A stretch of DNA of 64,000 bases from Bacteroides helcogenes P 36-108 (GTDB lineage: Bacteria; Bacteroidota; Bacteroidia; Bacteroidales; Bacteroidaceae). Positions 19,748-28,398 of the stretch are shown here, piece by piece. The translations under genes and the position numbers were made by a program. The notes beneath the pieces were generated by a model, which did not search any database, had not been told where the DNA came from, and saw only the letters and a program-made list of their open reading frames with translations. Numbering within the stretch: position 1 is the stretch's first letter; each line of letters opens with the position of its first letter. The stretch is taken from the NCBI RefSeq assembly GCF_000186225.1, contig NC_014933.1, positions 2,108,001 through 2,172,000 on the forward strand. Direction: 5' to 3'.

Positions 19748-21652
19748 ATGGTTATGAAAAAGAAACTCATGATTGTTGCAGTGCTTCTGGGAGCTATGTC
19801 TCTGGGAGCTTGCGTGGACGACAATGAATCTGCATCGGTAACAGCGGTGCGTACGGCAAAAGCGGAGCAGTTGAAGTCAATTGCCGCTATGAACAATGCA
19901 GAAGCATCGGCAAAGGCCATACTGGCTGCCGCAGATGCCGCACTGAAAAATGCACAGGCAGAAGCAGAAAAGGCAAAGGCTGCTTATGACAATGCTCAGG
20001 CTGAAATTGCTAAAAAGCAGATTGAACTTATTGAATTGCAAAAAGCAGAACAGACTATTGAGAATCAAAAGAAGCAGGCTGAACTGGAACAGCAATTGTC
20101 TAACTTGGAGGTTACAAAGAAAGCGAATGAGCAAAAACTTGCCCAAATAGCAGCCAACATGAAACAGGCAGAAACTGAAACTCAGGCAGCGTTGCTCAGA
20201 TCTCAATTGGCTTTGAAGCAAGCAGAACAGGAATTGCTGGATTATGATAAGCAATTGGCTGAAGCTGCCACACAGGCAGAAAAGGACAAACTGCTGCAAG
20301 AAAGACAAGAGTTGCAGAATCTGGCTTCTACTTACAGCATTACTGTGAATAATTTGATAAGTGCTCAGTCAATGTTGTCAATGTATAAACAGAATTTGGT
20401 ATATGTAGAGGCGAATCTTGTAACAATGGAAGAAAGCAAGAAGCAGGCTATTATTGACAATAATAATACTATCAGTCTGAATGAAATGAAGATTGCCAAG
20501 TATAAACTGTATGCCAATTATACACAGGATTTGACGACTTTGAGTAATAAGATTAGTGAACTCGATGCCGAACAAGAACGTTTATGGGACGAGTATATCG
20601 TAGCTAACAATGCTTTTTATGCAATGAATGTGGATGTGGAGGCTTCTACAAAAGCTACAAACGATATTCAAAAGGATAAATTCTATCAGTTTGCTGTCAA
20701 TTGTCAATATATGGATGCAGATGGTAATTTACAGCCTATAGAATTTTGTATTGGCCAATACTTGCCTGCAAGTTATTATACCAGATCTGGTAAATGGTAC
20801 TCGTATAAAGGTGAAGAGTACACGCAATTGCGTACGTTTGGAGACTCTATTGGCGTGGATTTCCCAAAATCCTCTGATTTTGTGACAGATATTCGTGTTG
20901 TAGAGAATGCAGTTAATGACTATATTGATATGGTTAATGGATGGAGTACTTCTAATAAAGAGCAGTTGAAACTCTATCAGGCTGTATACAACGGGAAAGC
21001 AACAAAGGATATGTATGATTCGAATTTAGAAGCAGTGGCTTGCCGAAATGCAGTGGATAGCACGGCTTATCTGAAAACGGCTTATAATGCTGCTACGGAT
21101 GCCACAGAAAAGGCTGATTTGTACCAGCGCTATAAGAATGCTTTGGATAAGGAAACATTTTGGAAGAATCAGATTGATAACTATACAAATAGGTTGGCGG
21201 ATAATGATGTACTGATTTCTCGTGTCAAAGATCAATGGGACATGTATCAGAAGTTTGATGCCAACAAGTTGGTGCTTCAGGCTAAGATGGATAAGCGCAA
21301 CGAGCAGAACGTAGAGGAATATAAGAGCAAAGTCGCTGCTTGGATAGTATCAATGGACAAAAGTGAAGCTTATAATGCATGCTATACTGAACTCACTGCT
21401 GCACAAACAATCTATTATGGCAATAATGGTGATAAAGGCGCTTCTGAGCTTGCTTCTGATATAAAGGATCTGGAAGAAGAAAATGCCAGATTGAAGAAAG
21501 ACAACGAAGATATCAGCAACATAACTTCTCAGCAAGAGACCATTGCCGGATGGAAGAACCGCATCACTGCTCAAGAGGCTGTAGTTAAAGCAAAAGAAGT
21601 TGCGGTAGCCAATGCCAAGGCTGATTTGGACGCTGCAATGCCCAAAGAATAA
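19748..21652 (+). CDS. Large coiled-coil lipoprotein
   Basis: This 634-residue protein is a predicted lipoprotein (LLGAMSLGACVDD; Cys22 after cleavage). Residues of about 35-230 are Ala/Lys/Glu/Gln-rich with heptad periodicity (ADAALKNAQAEAEKAKAAYD), a long coiled coil. A mixed region of about 230-480 follows (with a Tyr/Trp-rich stretch near YTRSGKWYSYKGEEYTQLR). A second coiled coil runs near the C-terminus (LASDIKDLEEENARLKKD). I do not recognise a named family. It is followed 36 bases later by an OmpA-family gene, so it may link the outer membrane to peptidoglycan or form an envelope spacer; that is inference. The start may be ATG 19748 or 19754. Confidence 0.85.
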   Translation: MVMKKKLMIVAVLLGAMSLGACVDDNESASVTAVRTAKAEQLKSIAAMNNAEASAKAILAAADAALKNAQAEAEKAKAAYDNAQAEIAKKQIELIELQKAEQTIENQKKQAELEQQLSNLEVTKKANEQKLAQIAANMKQAETETQAALLRSQLALKQAEQELLDYDKQLAEAATQAEKDKLLQERQELQNLASTYSITVNNLISAQSMLSMYKQNLVYVEANLVTMEESKKQAIIDNNNTISLNEMKIAKYKLYANYTQDLTTLSNKISELDAEQERLWDEYIVANNAFYAMNVDVEASTKATNDIQKDKFYQFAVNCQYMDADGNLQPIEFCIGQYLPASYYTRSGKWYSYKGEEYTQLRTFGDSIGVDFPKSSDFVTDIRVVENAVNDYIDMVNGWSTSNKEQLKLYQAVYNGKATKDMYDSNLEAVACRNAVDSTAYLKTAYNAATDATEKADLYQRYKNALDKETFWKNQIDNYTNRLADNDVLISRVKDQWDMYQKFDANKLVLQAKMDKRNEQNVEEYKSKVAAWIVSMDKSEAYNACYTELTAAQTIYYGNNGDKGASELASDIKDLEEENARLKKDNEDISNITSQQETIAGWKNRITAQEAVVKAKEVAVANAKADLDAAMPKE

Positions 21653-21688
21653 TCCCATTATTAACGGCATTAAAAACAAAAAAGTAAT

Positions 21689-22945
21689 ATGAAAATAAGA
21701 AGACTTTTACTGTTCGCCGTTATGCCCATGGTGTGTCTTGCAGTCAGTGCACAGGAGAAAAGCTGTGTAAAGAAGGAGTTCACTCCGAAGAAGGGTGACT
21801 TCACGATAGCTTTCACTGTAGGATACAATAGCTACGCAAGCGTCAAGGCTCTACCGAGCTATCAGACGGATTATGAAGTTTCGGCCCTTTCTACCGATTG
21901 GTCAGACAAAAAGCTGATGGTCGGGTTTGAGACGGGGTGGTTCTTCAAAGACTTGTGGAAACTTAACTTGGGTGGCGGTTTGAACTTCACGAATAATCCC
22001 GGTTATTCGGCCGTTCCCGGCACGATTGACGCAGGAGCAACCTCTACTCCGGAAGATCTGATGGGAGAAATCCCCAACTACCGTGCAGTAGCCGACGCAT
22101 ACTCGTTTTCGTACAACGTGTTTGCAGGTGTCGATCGTTACTTTAAGGTGAAAAATGTTCCCAATATGATGTGGTACACGGGCATCCGTGCGGGCGTCTC
22201 CTACGGGCTTAATGAAATGAAGTACGACGAGCCGGAAGCCATGGGCAAGTCCACCGGTGAGACGTGGAACCTTCGCGGAGCCTTCACCATGGGTGTTGAC
22301 TACTTCATCCTGCCGGCTTTCTACGTGGGTGCACAGATAGACCCCTTCTGCTATACGTACAACATGACAGCGTATAAGCCTCAGGAGGGTCTTTCAAGAC
22401 TTGACGCGGACAGCCATAACTTCAGTCTCCTTTCGGCTCCCACGCTGAAAATGGGCTTCAAGTTCGGCAAGAGCAATAAGGGCGCAAAGGTAGGTGGCGG
22501 CTGTTCCGAGGAATGTCTCCGTCAGCTCAACGAGCTTCGCGAACTGGTGTCCAAACCCAATGTGGTTTACAAGACTGACACGGTGTATGTGAAGCAGAAT
22601 GTTGCGGTAGCCAAGAGCATTCCGGGCTTGAAGAGCTTTGTGGCCTTTGGCAACGGACAGGCTTCGGTGGCTTCCACACAGGAAATGAACGTTCTGGCTG
22701 TGGCAGACTATCTGAAGCAATATCCCGAAACGGAAGTAGTTGTGACGGGCTATGCCAGCACCGGTACAGGCAGTCGCGAACTCAATCTCCGCCTTGCCAG
22801 GCAACGTGCCGAGGCAGTGGCGAAGACCCTGACGGATAAGTATGGCATCAGCAGTGACCGATTGACTGTAAAGAGCATGCAGGACGGTGAGCAGCCGTTC
22901 CAGACCAGCGACTGGAACCGCGTGACCATTATGGTTGCCGAATGA
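21689..22945 (+). CDS. OmpA-family outer membrane protein
   Basis: This 418-residue protein has a signal peptide (LLLFAVMPMVCLAVSAQ), a beta-barrel-like N-terminal part (about residues 35-265, alternating aromatic strands) and a C-terminal OmpA domain (about 305-418). The latter includes VAFGNGQASV, VVVTGYASTGTGSRELNLRLARQRAEAVAKTL (split here by family convention) and NRVTIMVAE. The OmpA domain normally binds peptidoglycan. Codon use is more GC-rich than in the preceding lipoprotein. It is the second gene of a two-gene unit. Confidence 0.9.
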   Translation: MKIRRLLLFAVMPMVCLAVSAQEKSCVKKEFTPKKGDFTIAFTVGYNSYASVKALPSYQTDYEVSALSTDWSDKKLMVGFETGWFFKDLWKLNLGGGLNFTNNPGYSAVPGTIDAGATSTPEDLMGEIPNYRAVADAYSFSYNVFAGVDRYFKVKNVPNMMWYTGIRAGVSYGLNEMKYDEPEAMGKSTGETWNLRGAFTMGVDYFILPAFYVGAQIDPFCYTYNMTAYKPQEGLSRLDADSHNFSLLSAPTLKMGFKFGKSNKGAKVGGGCSEECLRQLNELRELVSKPNVVYKTDTVYVKQNVAVAKSIPGLKSFVAFGNGQASVASTQEMNVLAVADYLKQYPETEVVVTGYASTGTGSRELNLRLARQRAEAVAKTLTDKYGISSDRLTVKSMQDGEQPFQTSDWNRVTIMVAE

Positions 22946-22950
22946 TACAT

Positions 22951-22992
22951 GAAACCCTCGGTCTTCTTGACTGCTTCATCTCAATGAGGGTT
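22951..22992 (+). other. Hairpin after OmpA-family gene
   Basis: AAACCCTC pairs with GAGGGTTT across 26 bases. There is no T run, so it is a weak terminator or a processing/stability hairpin. Confidence 0.45.
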
Positions 22993-23062
22993 TATATGGA
23001 AAGAGTAGGCGTATTACTGGGAAAGGAGGTACACCTCTCTTAGTTCACAGTTAGTTTTAGTT

Positions 23063-23098
23063 GCGGGGATGTCCGGATGTGGACATCCCCGCTTTTTT
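23063..23098 (+). terminator. Strong Rho-independent terminator
   Basis: GCGGGGATGTCC pairs perfectly with GGACATCCCCGC around 6 bases and is followed by TTTTTT. It lies 118 bases after the OmpA stop codon, the second hairpin in this gap. Confidence 0.92.
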
Positions 23099-23142
23099 AT
23101 AAGAAATGAAGGCATATCGCTATGAAGAAAGCCTTTTTGTAG

Positions 23143-23150
23143 TATCTTTG
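23143..23150 (+). promoter_or_regulatory. -7 box upstream of antiporter gene
   Basis: TATCTTTG matches TAnnTTTG, 29 bases before the start codon. The -33 region is poor. Confidence 0.5.
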
Positions 23151-23178
23151 TCATTGAAAATGATAAAAGACAAGTATT

Positions 23179-25449
23179 ATGTCACATTTAGCTCCTCTTA
23201 TAGCTGATTTAGCGTTGATATTGATTTGCGCAGGGATCATGACCCTGATTTTTAAGAAGCTGAAGCAACCTCTGGTATTGGGATATGTAGTTGCCGGATT
23301 TCTTGCCAGTCCTCACATGGCATATACGCCTTCAGTGATGGATACTACGAATGTACAGACGTGGGCGGATATAGGCGTTATCTTTTTGCTTTTTGCTTTG
23401 GGGCTTGAATTCAGTTTCAAGAAAATTGTAAAGGTAGGAGGGGCGGCAATCATCGCTGCATGTACCATTATCTTCTGTATGATACTGCTTGGAGTGGCGG
23501 TTGGTACAGGATTCGGTTGGCAACGGATGGACTGCATCTTTTTGGGCGGTATGATCGCCATGTCATCCACTACCATTATATATAAGGCCTTTGATGATTT
23601 GGGAATGCGCAAGAAGCAGTTCACGGGGCTGGTGCTCAGTGTGCTGATTCTGGAAGATATTCTTGCCATCGTGTTGATGGTGATGTTATCTACTATGGCG
23701 GTCAGCAATAACTTTGAGGGCTCAGAGATGCTGGAAAGCATTGCAAAACTGCTGTTTTTCCTCATTCTGTGGTTCGTGGTGGGCATATATCTTATTCCGG
23801 GACTGTTGAAGCGTTGCCGCAGGTTGATGAGTGAAGAAACACTGCTGATTGTTTCCTTGGGACTTTGCTTCGGCATGGTCGTTATGGCTGCGCATACAGG
23901 TTTCTCGGCGGCTTTCGGAGCATTTATCATGGGCTCCATCCTTGCCGAGACGGTGGAGGCGGAGAGTATTGAAAGGTTGGTGAAACCTGTAAAAGACCTG
24001 TTTGGCGCTATCTTCTTCGTATCGGTAGGCATGATGGTGGATCCGGCGATGATAATGGAATATGCCGGTCCCATCGTCGTGATAACGTTGGCGGTTGTCA
24101 TAGGCCAGTCTTTGTTCGGCACTCTGGGTGTGCTGCTGGCAGGGCAACCCCTGAAGACGGCGATGCAATGCGGTTTCAGTCTGACACAGATTGGCGAATT
24201 TGCTTTTATCATTGCTTCACTCGGAGTCTCCCTGCATGTGACGAGCCACTTTCTGTATCCTATCGTGGTGGCCGTATCTGTGATAACCACCTTCCTTACT
24301 CCTTATATGATTCGTGTAGCGGAGCCTGCCTCGAATTTTGTAGATACGCACCTTCCCGAAAAGTGGAGGAAATTCCTGATGCGGTATGCTTCGGGCTCAC
24401 AGACCATGAATCACGAGAGCCTGTGGAAGAAGTTGATATTCGCCCTTGTGCGGATTACGGTGGTGTATTCCATCATTTGTATAGCGGTCATAGCTTTGGC
24501 ATTCCGCTTCCTTGTACCTTTTATCCATGAAAGCCTGCCCGGTATATGGGGAGCTTTGTTGACCGCATTGTTCATCATATTGTGCATCGCTCCTTTCCTG
24601 CGTGCCATCATGATTAAGAAAAACCATTCGGTGGAGTTTGTCACTTTGTGGAACGACAGCCGGGGCAACCGTGCCCCTTTGGTGGCTACCATTGTGCTGC
24701 GCATTCTTTTGGCGGTCTCATTTGTCATGTTTGTGATAGCCGGCTTGTTTCAGCTTTCCGTGGGATTGGTGTTCGGGGTGGCCGTACTTTTGGTTACCAT
24801 AATGATACTTTCGCGTCAACTGAAAAAGCAGTCTATTCTTATCGAAAGAAAGTTTTTTCAGAATCTGCGTTATCGGGATATGCGTGCCGAGTATATGGGA
24901 GAGAAGAAACCGGAATATGCGGGGAGGCTGCTTTCACGTGATCTGCACCTGACGGATTTTGAGATCCCCGGTGAATCCGGCTGGGTAGGCAGAACCTTGG
25001 CCGAATTGAATTTTGGCAAAAAGTATGGAGTACATGTGGTTTCCATACTTCGCGGCAAGAGGCGGATCAATATTCCGGGAGCCGACGTCCGTCTGTTTCC
25101 GCAAGACAAGATACAGGTGATTGCTACGGATGAGGAACTGAACGCATTCGGACAGGAGATGGATAAGACTTCTGTGATAGAGTGTGATGCGATAGAGAAA
25201 AGTGAGATGATTTTGCGCCAGTTCAGCATAGATGAGTATTCGCCCTTCTTGAATAAAACCTTGAAAGAAGCGGGTATCCGCGAGAAATATCATTGCCTGA
25301 TTGCCGGAGTGGAACGGGGAGGGGAAACATTGCATGCTCCCGATCCGCATGAACCTTTTACGGAAGGTGACGTGGTTTGGATTGTGGGAGAGAATGACGA
25401 TGTGTACCGGCTGGCGGGAGAAAAAAGTGAAAAGCCCGGTATGAAATGA
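23179..25449 (+). CDS. CPA2-family cation:proton antiporter with two C-terminal RCK_C domains
   Basis: This 756-residue protein has a Kef/CPA2-type antiporter domain of 12-13 helices (residues 1-400). Family blocks are LVLGYVVAGFLASPHM, FALGLEFSFKKI, LVLSVLILEDILAIVLMVML and FSAAFGAFIMGSILAET. Three to four further hydrophobic segments (about 425-560) follow. The tail holds two tandem RCK_C (TrkA-C-like) domains: about 590-670 (GWVGRTLAELNFGKKYGVHV) and 675-750 (FLNKTLKEAGIREKYHC, ending EGDVVWIVG). No nucleotide-binding TrkA_N domain is visible between them. It probably exchanges K+ or Na+ for H+ at the inner membrane, gated by a ligand at the RCK_C domains. Confidence 0.9.
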   Translation: MSHLAPLIADLALILICAGIMTLIFKKLKQPLVLGYVVAGFLASPHMAYTPSVMDTTNVQTWADIGVIFLLFALGLEFSFKKIVKVGGAAIIAACTIIFCMILLGVAVGTGFGWQRMDCIFLGGMIAMSSTTIIYKAFDDLGMRKKQFTGLVLSVLILEDILAIVLMVMLSTMAVSNNFEGSEMLESIAKLLFFLILWFVVGIYLIPGLLKRCRRLMSEETLLIVSLGLCFGMVVMAAHTGFSAAFGAFIMGSILAETVEAESIERLVKPVKDLFGAIFFVSVGMMVDPAMIMEYAGPIVVITLAVVIGQSLFGTLGVLLAGQPLKTAMQCGFSLTQIGEFAFIIASLGVSLHVTSHFLYPIVVAVSVITTFLTPYMIRVAEPASNFVDTHLPEKWRKFLMRYASGSQTMNHESLWKKLIFALVRITVVYSIICIAVIALAFRFLVPFIHESLPGIWGALLTALFIILCIAPFLRAIMIKKNHSVEFVTLWNDSRGNRAPLVATIVLRILLAVSFVMFVIAGLFQLSVGLVFGVAVLLVTIMILSRQLKKQSILIERKFFQNLRYRDMRAEYMGEKKPEYAGRLLSRDLHLTDFEIPGESGWVGRTLAELNFGKKYGVHVVSILRGKRRINIPGADVRLFPQDKIQVIATDEELNAFGQEMDKTSVIECDAIEKSEMILRQFSIDEYSPFLNKTLKEAGIREKYHCLIAGVERGGETLHAPDPHEPFTEGDVVWIVGENDDVYRLAGEKSEKPGMK

Positions 25450-25464
25450 CAGTCGGGCAATTTC

Positions 25465-25486
25465 GGGAAAGTTTTAAAGCTTTCCC
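25465..25486. terminator. Possible convergent terminator hairpin
   Basis: GGGAAAG pairs with CTTTCCC around an 8-base loop between the antiporter gene and the oxidoreductase gene, overlapping the latter's last codons. The flanking T runs are weak. Confidence 0.4.
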
Positions 25487-26460
25487 AGTATTTTGTCCAT
25501 CACCCAGTTTGTGAGAGTGGCGCTTTCGCCGTCACAGCTACAGATGGATTTGCCAAGAAGATGATCTACAACAGCTTGAATGAGTGGCTGCTGGACGTAT
25601 ATGGGATTCTCGACAGGAATTTCCTCTCGCCCTTTTTCCGTATGCACGGCAATGGGGTCATAAGTAAAGACGGAGAAGCAGATCATTCCTTTGTCGCCGA
25701 TGATTTCGATGCGGTCTTCACGGGCGGACTCGTGGGCTACAAAACACCAGGAGCCGCTTCCCACCAATCCGTTGTCGAACTGAAAACAGGCGCTTAGAGT
25801 GTCTTCAACCGGATAGAGCCCTCCACGGTTACTTTTATAGCCGCTGGCTTCGAGGATACAGCCGAATATTTCTTGTAGCAGGTCGATCTGGTGAGGGGCG
25901 AGGTCATAGAAGTAACCTCCACCGGCGATATCCGGTTGTACGCGCCAGGGCAGATTGCCTTTGTTGTAGTCCAGATCACGCGGTGGCTGGGCAAAGCGGA
26001 CCTGAATGTTGATGACGTTGCCGATAGTGCCGTTATCTACCAGTGATTTCACTTTCCGGAAGTACGGGAGGTAGCGGCGGTAGTAGGCAACGAAACAAGG
26101 AACTCCCGTCTCCTTGGAAATGCGGTTGATGCGGCAGCATTCTTCGTAGGTCACAGCCATCGGCTTCTCTATATAAACCGGTTTTCCCGCCTTCATGGAC
26201 ATGATGGCATAGGTGGCGTGAGAAGAAGGAGGGGTAGCTATATATACGGCATTTACTTCTTCGTCATCAATTAGTTCCTGAGCGTCATCATACCATTTGG
26301 GTATTCCTCTTTCCTCCGCATAGGTTTTGGCCTTTTCTCCGTTCCGGCTCATGACCGCTACGACTTCAGAATCTTCAATCTTTTGAAAAGCAGGCCCGCT
26401 TTTATACTTGGTCACTTCGCCGCAACCAATGAATCCCCATTTTATCTTTTTCTCGCTCAT
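25474..26460 (-). CDS. Gfo/Idh/MocA family NAD(P)-dependent oxidoreductase
   Basis: This 328-residue protein has a Rossmann N-terminus (KWGFIGCGEVTKYKSGPAFQ), the conserved VYIATPPSSHATYA and the catalytic-region motif YIEKPMA with the family EKP. The C-terminal alpha/beta substrate domain includes GGGYFYDLAPHQIDLL. No signal peptide is present, so it is cytoplasmic. Members oxidise sugars, inositols or related alcohols; no neighbour points to the substrate. It lies 24 bases after the S4-protein gene and may be the end of the rplY-pth-S4 operon. Confidence 0.88.
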   Translation of the reverse strand: MSEKKIKWGFIGCGEVTKYKSGPAFQKIEDSEVVAVMSRNGEKAKTYAEERGIPKWYDDAQELIDDEEVNAVYIATPPSSHATYAIMSMKAGKPVYIEKPMAVTYEECCRINRISKETGVPCFVAYYRRYLPYFRKVKSLVDNGTIGNVINIQVRFAQPPRDLDYNKGNLPWRVQPDIAGGGYFYDLAPHQIDLLQEIFGCILEASGYKSNRGGLYPVEDTLSACFQFDNGLVGSGSWCFVAHESAREDRIEIIGDKGMICFSVFTYDPIAVHTEKGREEIPVENPIYVQQPLIQAVVDHLLGKSICSCDGESATLTNWVMDKILGKL

Positions 26461-26484
26461 AATATCAATAATGTGTTATTTCTT

Positions 26485-26907
26485 TTATTCTTTATCTTCA
26501 AAGTCGAAATCGAAATCAAAGTCATCCGTAAATTCGGGCGTAGTGAAGTCTTCAAGGTTGCGGCGGTCTTTCTTGGTAGGGCGTCCTGTTCCTTTAGCAC
26601 GATTTACGAAACCGCTGATGCGGCTCATTTCCAGTAGTTCGTATTGCTCCGGAGCAGTCACATTTTCCATCATCTCAAAAACGAGTTTTGCGCCAACACG
26701 TTTTTCAATGGGTTGCAATACTTTAAAGGAATAGGTGACAGGAGGTTTGCGTACTTGGATGACATCTCCCGATTTTACTGTACGGGCAGCTTTGGCCAAT
26801 GCCCCGTTGATACTGATGCGCCCCTTCTTGCAGGCTTCGGCTGCAATAGTGCGTGTCTTGAAGATGCGTACGGCCCACATCCATTTGTCTATTCTGGCTT
26901 CACTCAT
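26485..26907 (-). CDS. S4-domain RNA-binding protein (Hsp15 family)
   Basis: This 140-residue protein has an N-terminal S4 domain (RIDKWMWAVRIFKTRTIAAE, KKGRISINGALAKAARTVKSGDVI). A basic middle follows, then an acidic C-terminal tail of alternating Asp and Phe (FDFDFDFEDKE). In E. coli, Hsp15 binds stalled 50S subunits carrying nascent-chain tRNA. Clustering with pth (9-base gap) and rplY fits a ribosome-rescue or translation role. Confidence 0.88.
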   Translation of the reverse strand: MSEARIDKWMWAVRIFKTRTIAAEACKKGRISINGALAKAARTVKSGDVIQVRKPPVTYSFKVLQPIEKRVGAKLVFEMMENVTAPEQYELLEMSRISGFVNRAKGTGRPTKKDRRNLEDFTTPEFTDDFDFDFDFEDKE

Positions 26908-26916
26908 CTCTGCTCT

Positions 26917-27480
26917 CTACTTTTTATTAAACTGATTCATGGTTATGTCGATTCCTGCCAGGCAGAAACTCTTGATGATTTCTCCGGCAGTCTTTAATTT
27001 TTCGTCCATTGTTTTACGGTCTTCGTCAGTGAAGTGCCCTAATACGAAATCAACCTGTCCGCCACGGGGGAATTCATTGCCGATGCCAAAACGCAGGCGG
27101 GCGTAATTCTGAGTGCCCAAAGTAGCGGCTATGTGCTTTAATCCGTTGTGTCCGGCATCGCTGCCTTTACCTTTCAGGCGTAATGTGCCGAACGGCAAGG
27201 CAAGGTCATCCACTACTATCAACACGTTTTCCAATGGAATGTTTTCCTTTTGCATCCAATAGCGTACTGCATTTCCACTGAGATTCATATATGTGGATGG
27301 CTTTAACAGTAGTAACTGGCGTCCTTTTACGGAAAGGGTAGCGGTGAAACCATAGCGTCCATCAGTAAAGGATACACCTGCATCCTTTGCCAGAGCATCG
27401 ACTGCCATGAATCCTATGTTGTGGCGAGTCTCGTGATATTCGGGGCCTATATTGCCCAACCCTACAATCAAGTATTTCAT
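26917..27480 (-). CDS. pth: Peptidyl-tRNA hydrolase
   Basis: This 187-residue enzyme releases peptides from prematurely dropped peptidyl-tRNA. Diagnostic segments are [21 protein letters not shown] (His in the catalytic triad; family signature), [25 protein letters not shown] and GHNGLKHI. The length is standard. It lies between rplY and the S4-domain gene on the same strand, a common Bacteroidetes order. Confidence 0.96.
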   Translation of the reverse strand: MKYLIVGLGNIGPEYHETRHNIGFMAVDALAKDAGVSFTDGRYGFTATLSVKGRQLLLLKPSTYMNLSGNAVRYWMQKENIPLENVLIVVDDLALPFGTLRLKGKGSDAGHNGLKHIAATLGTQNYARLRFGIGNEFPRGGQVDFVLGHFTDEDRKTMDEKLKTAGEIIKSFCLAGIDITMNQFNKK

Positions 27481-27573
27481 TAATTAAGCAAATAAAGTTG
27501 GTTTATATATTCGGAGAGATATATAGATTGATTCTGCACTGATCAATGGCTGATCATCAGACGGTAGAAAAAG

Positions 27574-27644
27574 GGAACGCGGATTATCGCAGTTGTCCGC
27601 GGATTATTTGTACAATCTGCGTAATCTGCGTTAATCCGCGTTCC
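27574..27644. repeat. Long inverted repeat between rplY and pth
   Basis: GGAACGCGGATTA at 27574-27586 pairs with TAATCCGCGTTCC at 27632-27644. The stem continues inward after a T/T mismatch with CGCAG/CTGCG. Further copies of the unit (CCGCGGATTA, AATCTGCGTAATCTGCG) lie in the loop. It resembles a REP-type extragenic palindrome and could fold in the mRNA between the two genes. Confidence 0.8.
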
Positions 27645-27668
27645 GGAATCTTTTCTAAAGAACGGCTG

Positions 27669-28259
27669 TTAGTTGCCTGCGGCAGCGGCAGCACCTCTTG
27701 CGGCACGTGTCAGCTTAACGGCGCATACAACAGCTTCTTTGGCATTCAGCAATTCCAGGTTCTCGTAGTTCAATTCACCTACTTTGACTGTTTTGCCCAG
27801 TCCTAAGTGAGCGACGTTTACAACCAGTTTCTCAGGGATTAAGTTAAAGAGAGCTTTAACTTTCAGTTTACGCATTTGCAAAGTCAGTTTACCACCGGCT
27901 TTCACACCTTCGGCAAGACCTTCCAATTGCACCGGAACTTCCATGACAATAGGTTTGGCTTCATCAATCTGATAAAAGTCAACATGCAGAATGGTATCCT
28001 TTACCGGATGGAATTGGATGTCTTTCAGAATGGCATTTACTTTTTTGCCATCAATAATCAGATCGACTACATAAATGTGCGGAGTGTAAACCAAGTTACG
28101 CAAACCTTCTGCGGGTACGGTAAAGTGGATATTCTCGCCACCACCATATAATACGCAGGGTACGCCGTTGTCTTTGCGAATAGCTTTCAAAGCTCTTGCC
28201 TGTTCCGAAGAACGCTCTGCAATGGTTCTTGCAGTTCCTTTTACTTCAATTGATTTCAT
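27669..28259 (-). CDS. rplY: Ribosomal protein L25, long (Ctc/TL5) form
   Basis: This 196-residue 5S rRNA-binding protein has the L25 N-terminal domain (ARALKAIRKDNGVPCVLYGGGEN, ILKDIQFHPVKDTILHVDF) and the C-terminal TL5/Ctc extension (PVQLEGLAEGVKAGG, LVVNVAHLGLGKTVKVGEL). It ends in an Ala/Gly-rich tail. It has a consensus promoter of its own immediately downstream of the DUF3276 gene and probably leads the rplY-pth-S4 operon. Confidence 0.95.
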   Translation of the reverse strand: MKSIEVKGTARTIAERSSEQARALKAIRKDNGVPCVLYGGGENIHFTVPAEGLRNLVYTPHIYVVDLIIDGKKVNAILKDIQFHPVKDTILHVDFYQIDEAKPIVMEVPVQLEGLAEGVKAGGKLTLQMRKLKVKALFNLIPEKLVVNVAHLGLGKTVKVGELNYENLELLNAKEAVVCAVKLTRAARGAAAAAGN

Positions 28260-28358
28260 TTTTTAAATTTTTGTGTTACTCTAAATTAAGTAGTTATTTT
28301 GCCTAATTCACCATCACACGATGTGGAGCTCACCACACGATGTTGCAAAAAAGCAGTG

Positions 28359-28389
28359 CAAAAGTACGGCTTCTTTTTGAATTATCAAA
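28359..28389 (-). promoter_or_regulatory. Consensus Bacteroides promoter for rplY
   Basis: On the minus strand TTTG, exactly 19 bases, then TACTTTTG. The leader before the rplY start codon is about 90 bases. Confidence 0.85.
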
Positions 28390-28398
28390 GATTATGCC

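Noticed and set aside
19561..19827. 88-codon frame in the leader of the coiled-coil lipoprotein gene
   Set aside because: It overlaps the real start and signal peptide of the lipoprotein in another frame, and its composition is that of AT-rich leader DNA. A regulatory leader peptide cannot be excluded, but nothing supports one.
23313..24290. 325-codon open frame antisense to the antiporter gene
   Set aside because: Its Ser/Thr/Pro/Met-rich composition is typical of a shadow of a hydrophobic transporter gene; there is no domain.
27574..27644. CRISPR-like repetition between rplY and pth
   Set aside because: The repeats are short, inverted and lack regular unique spacers; no cas genes are in the window.
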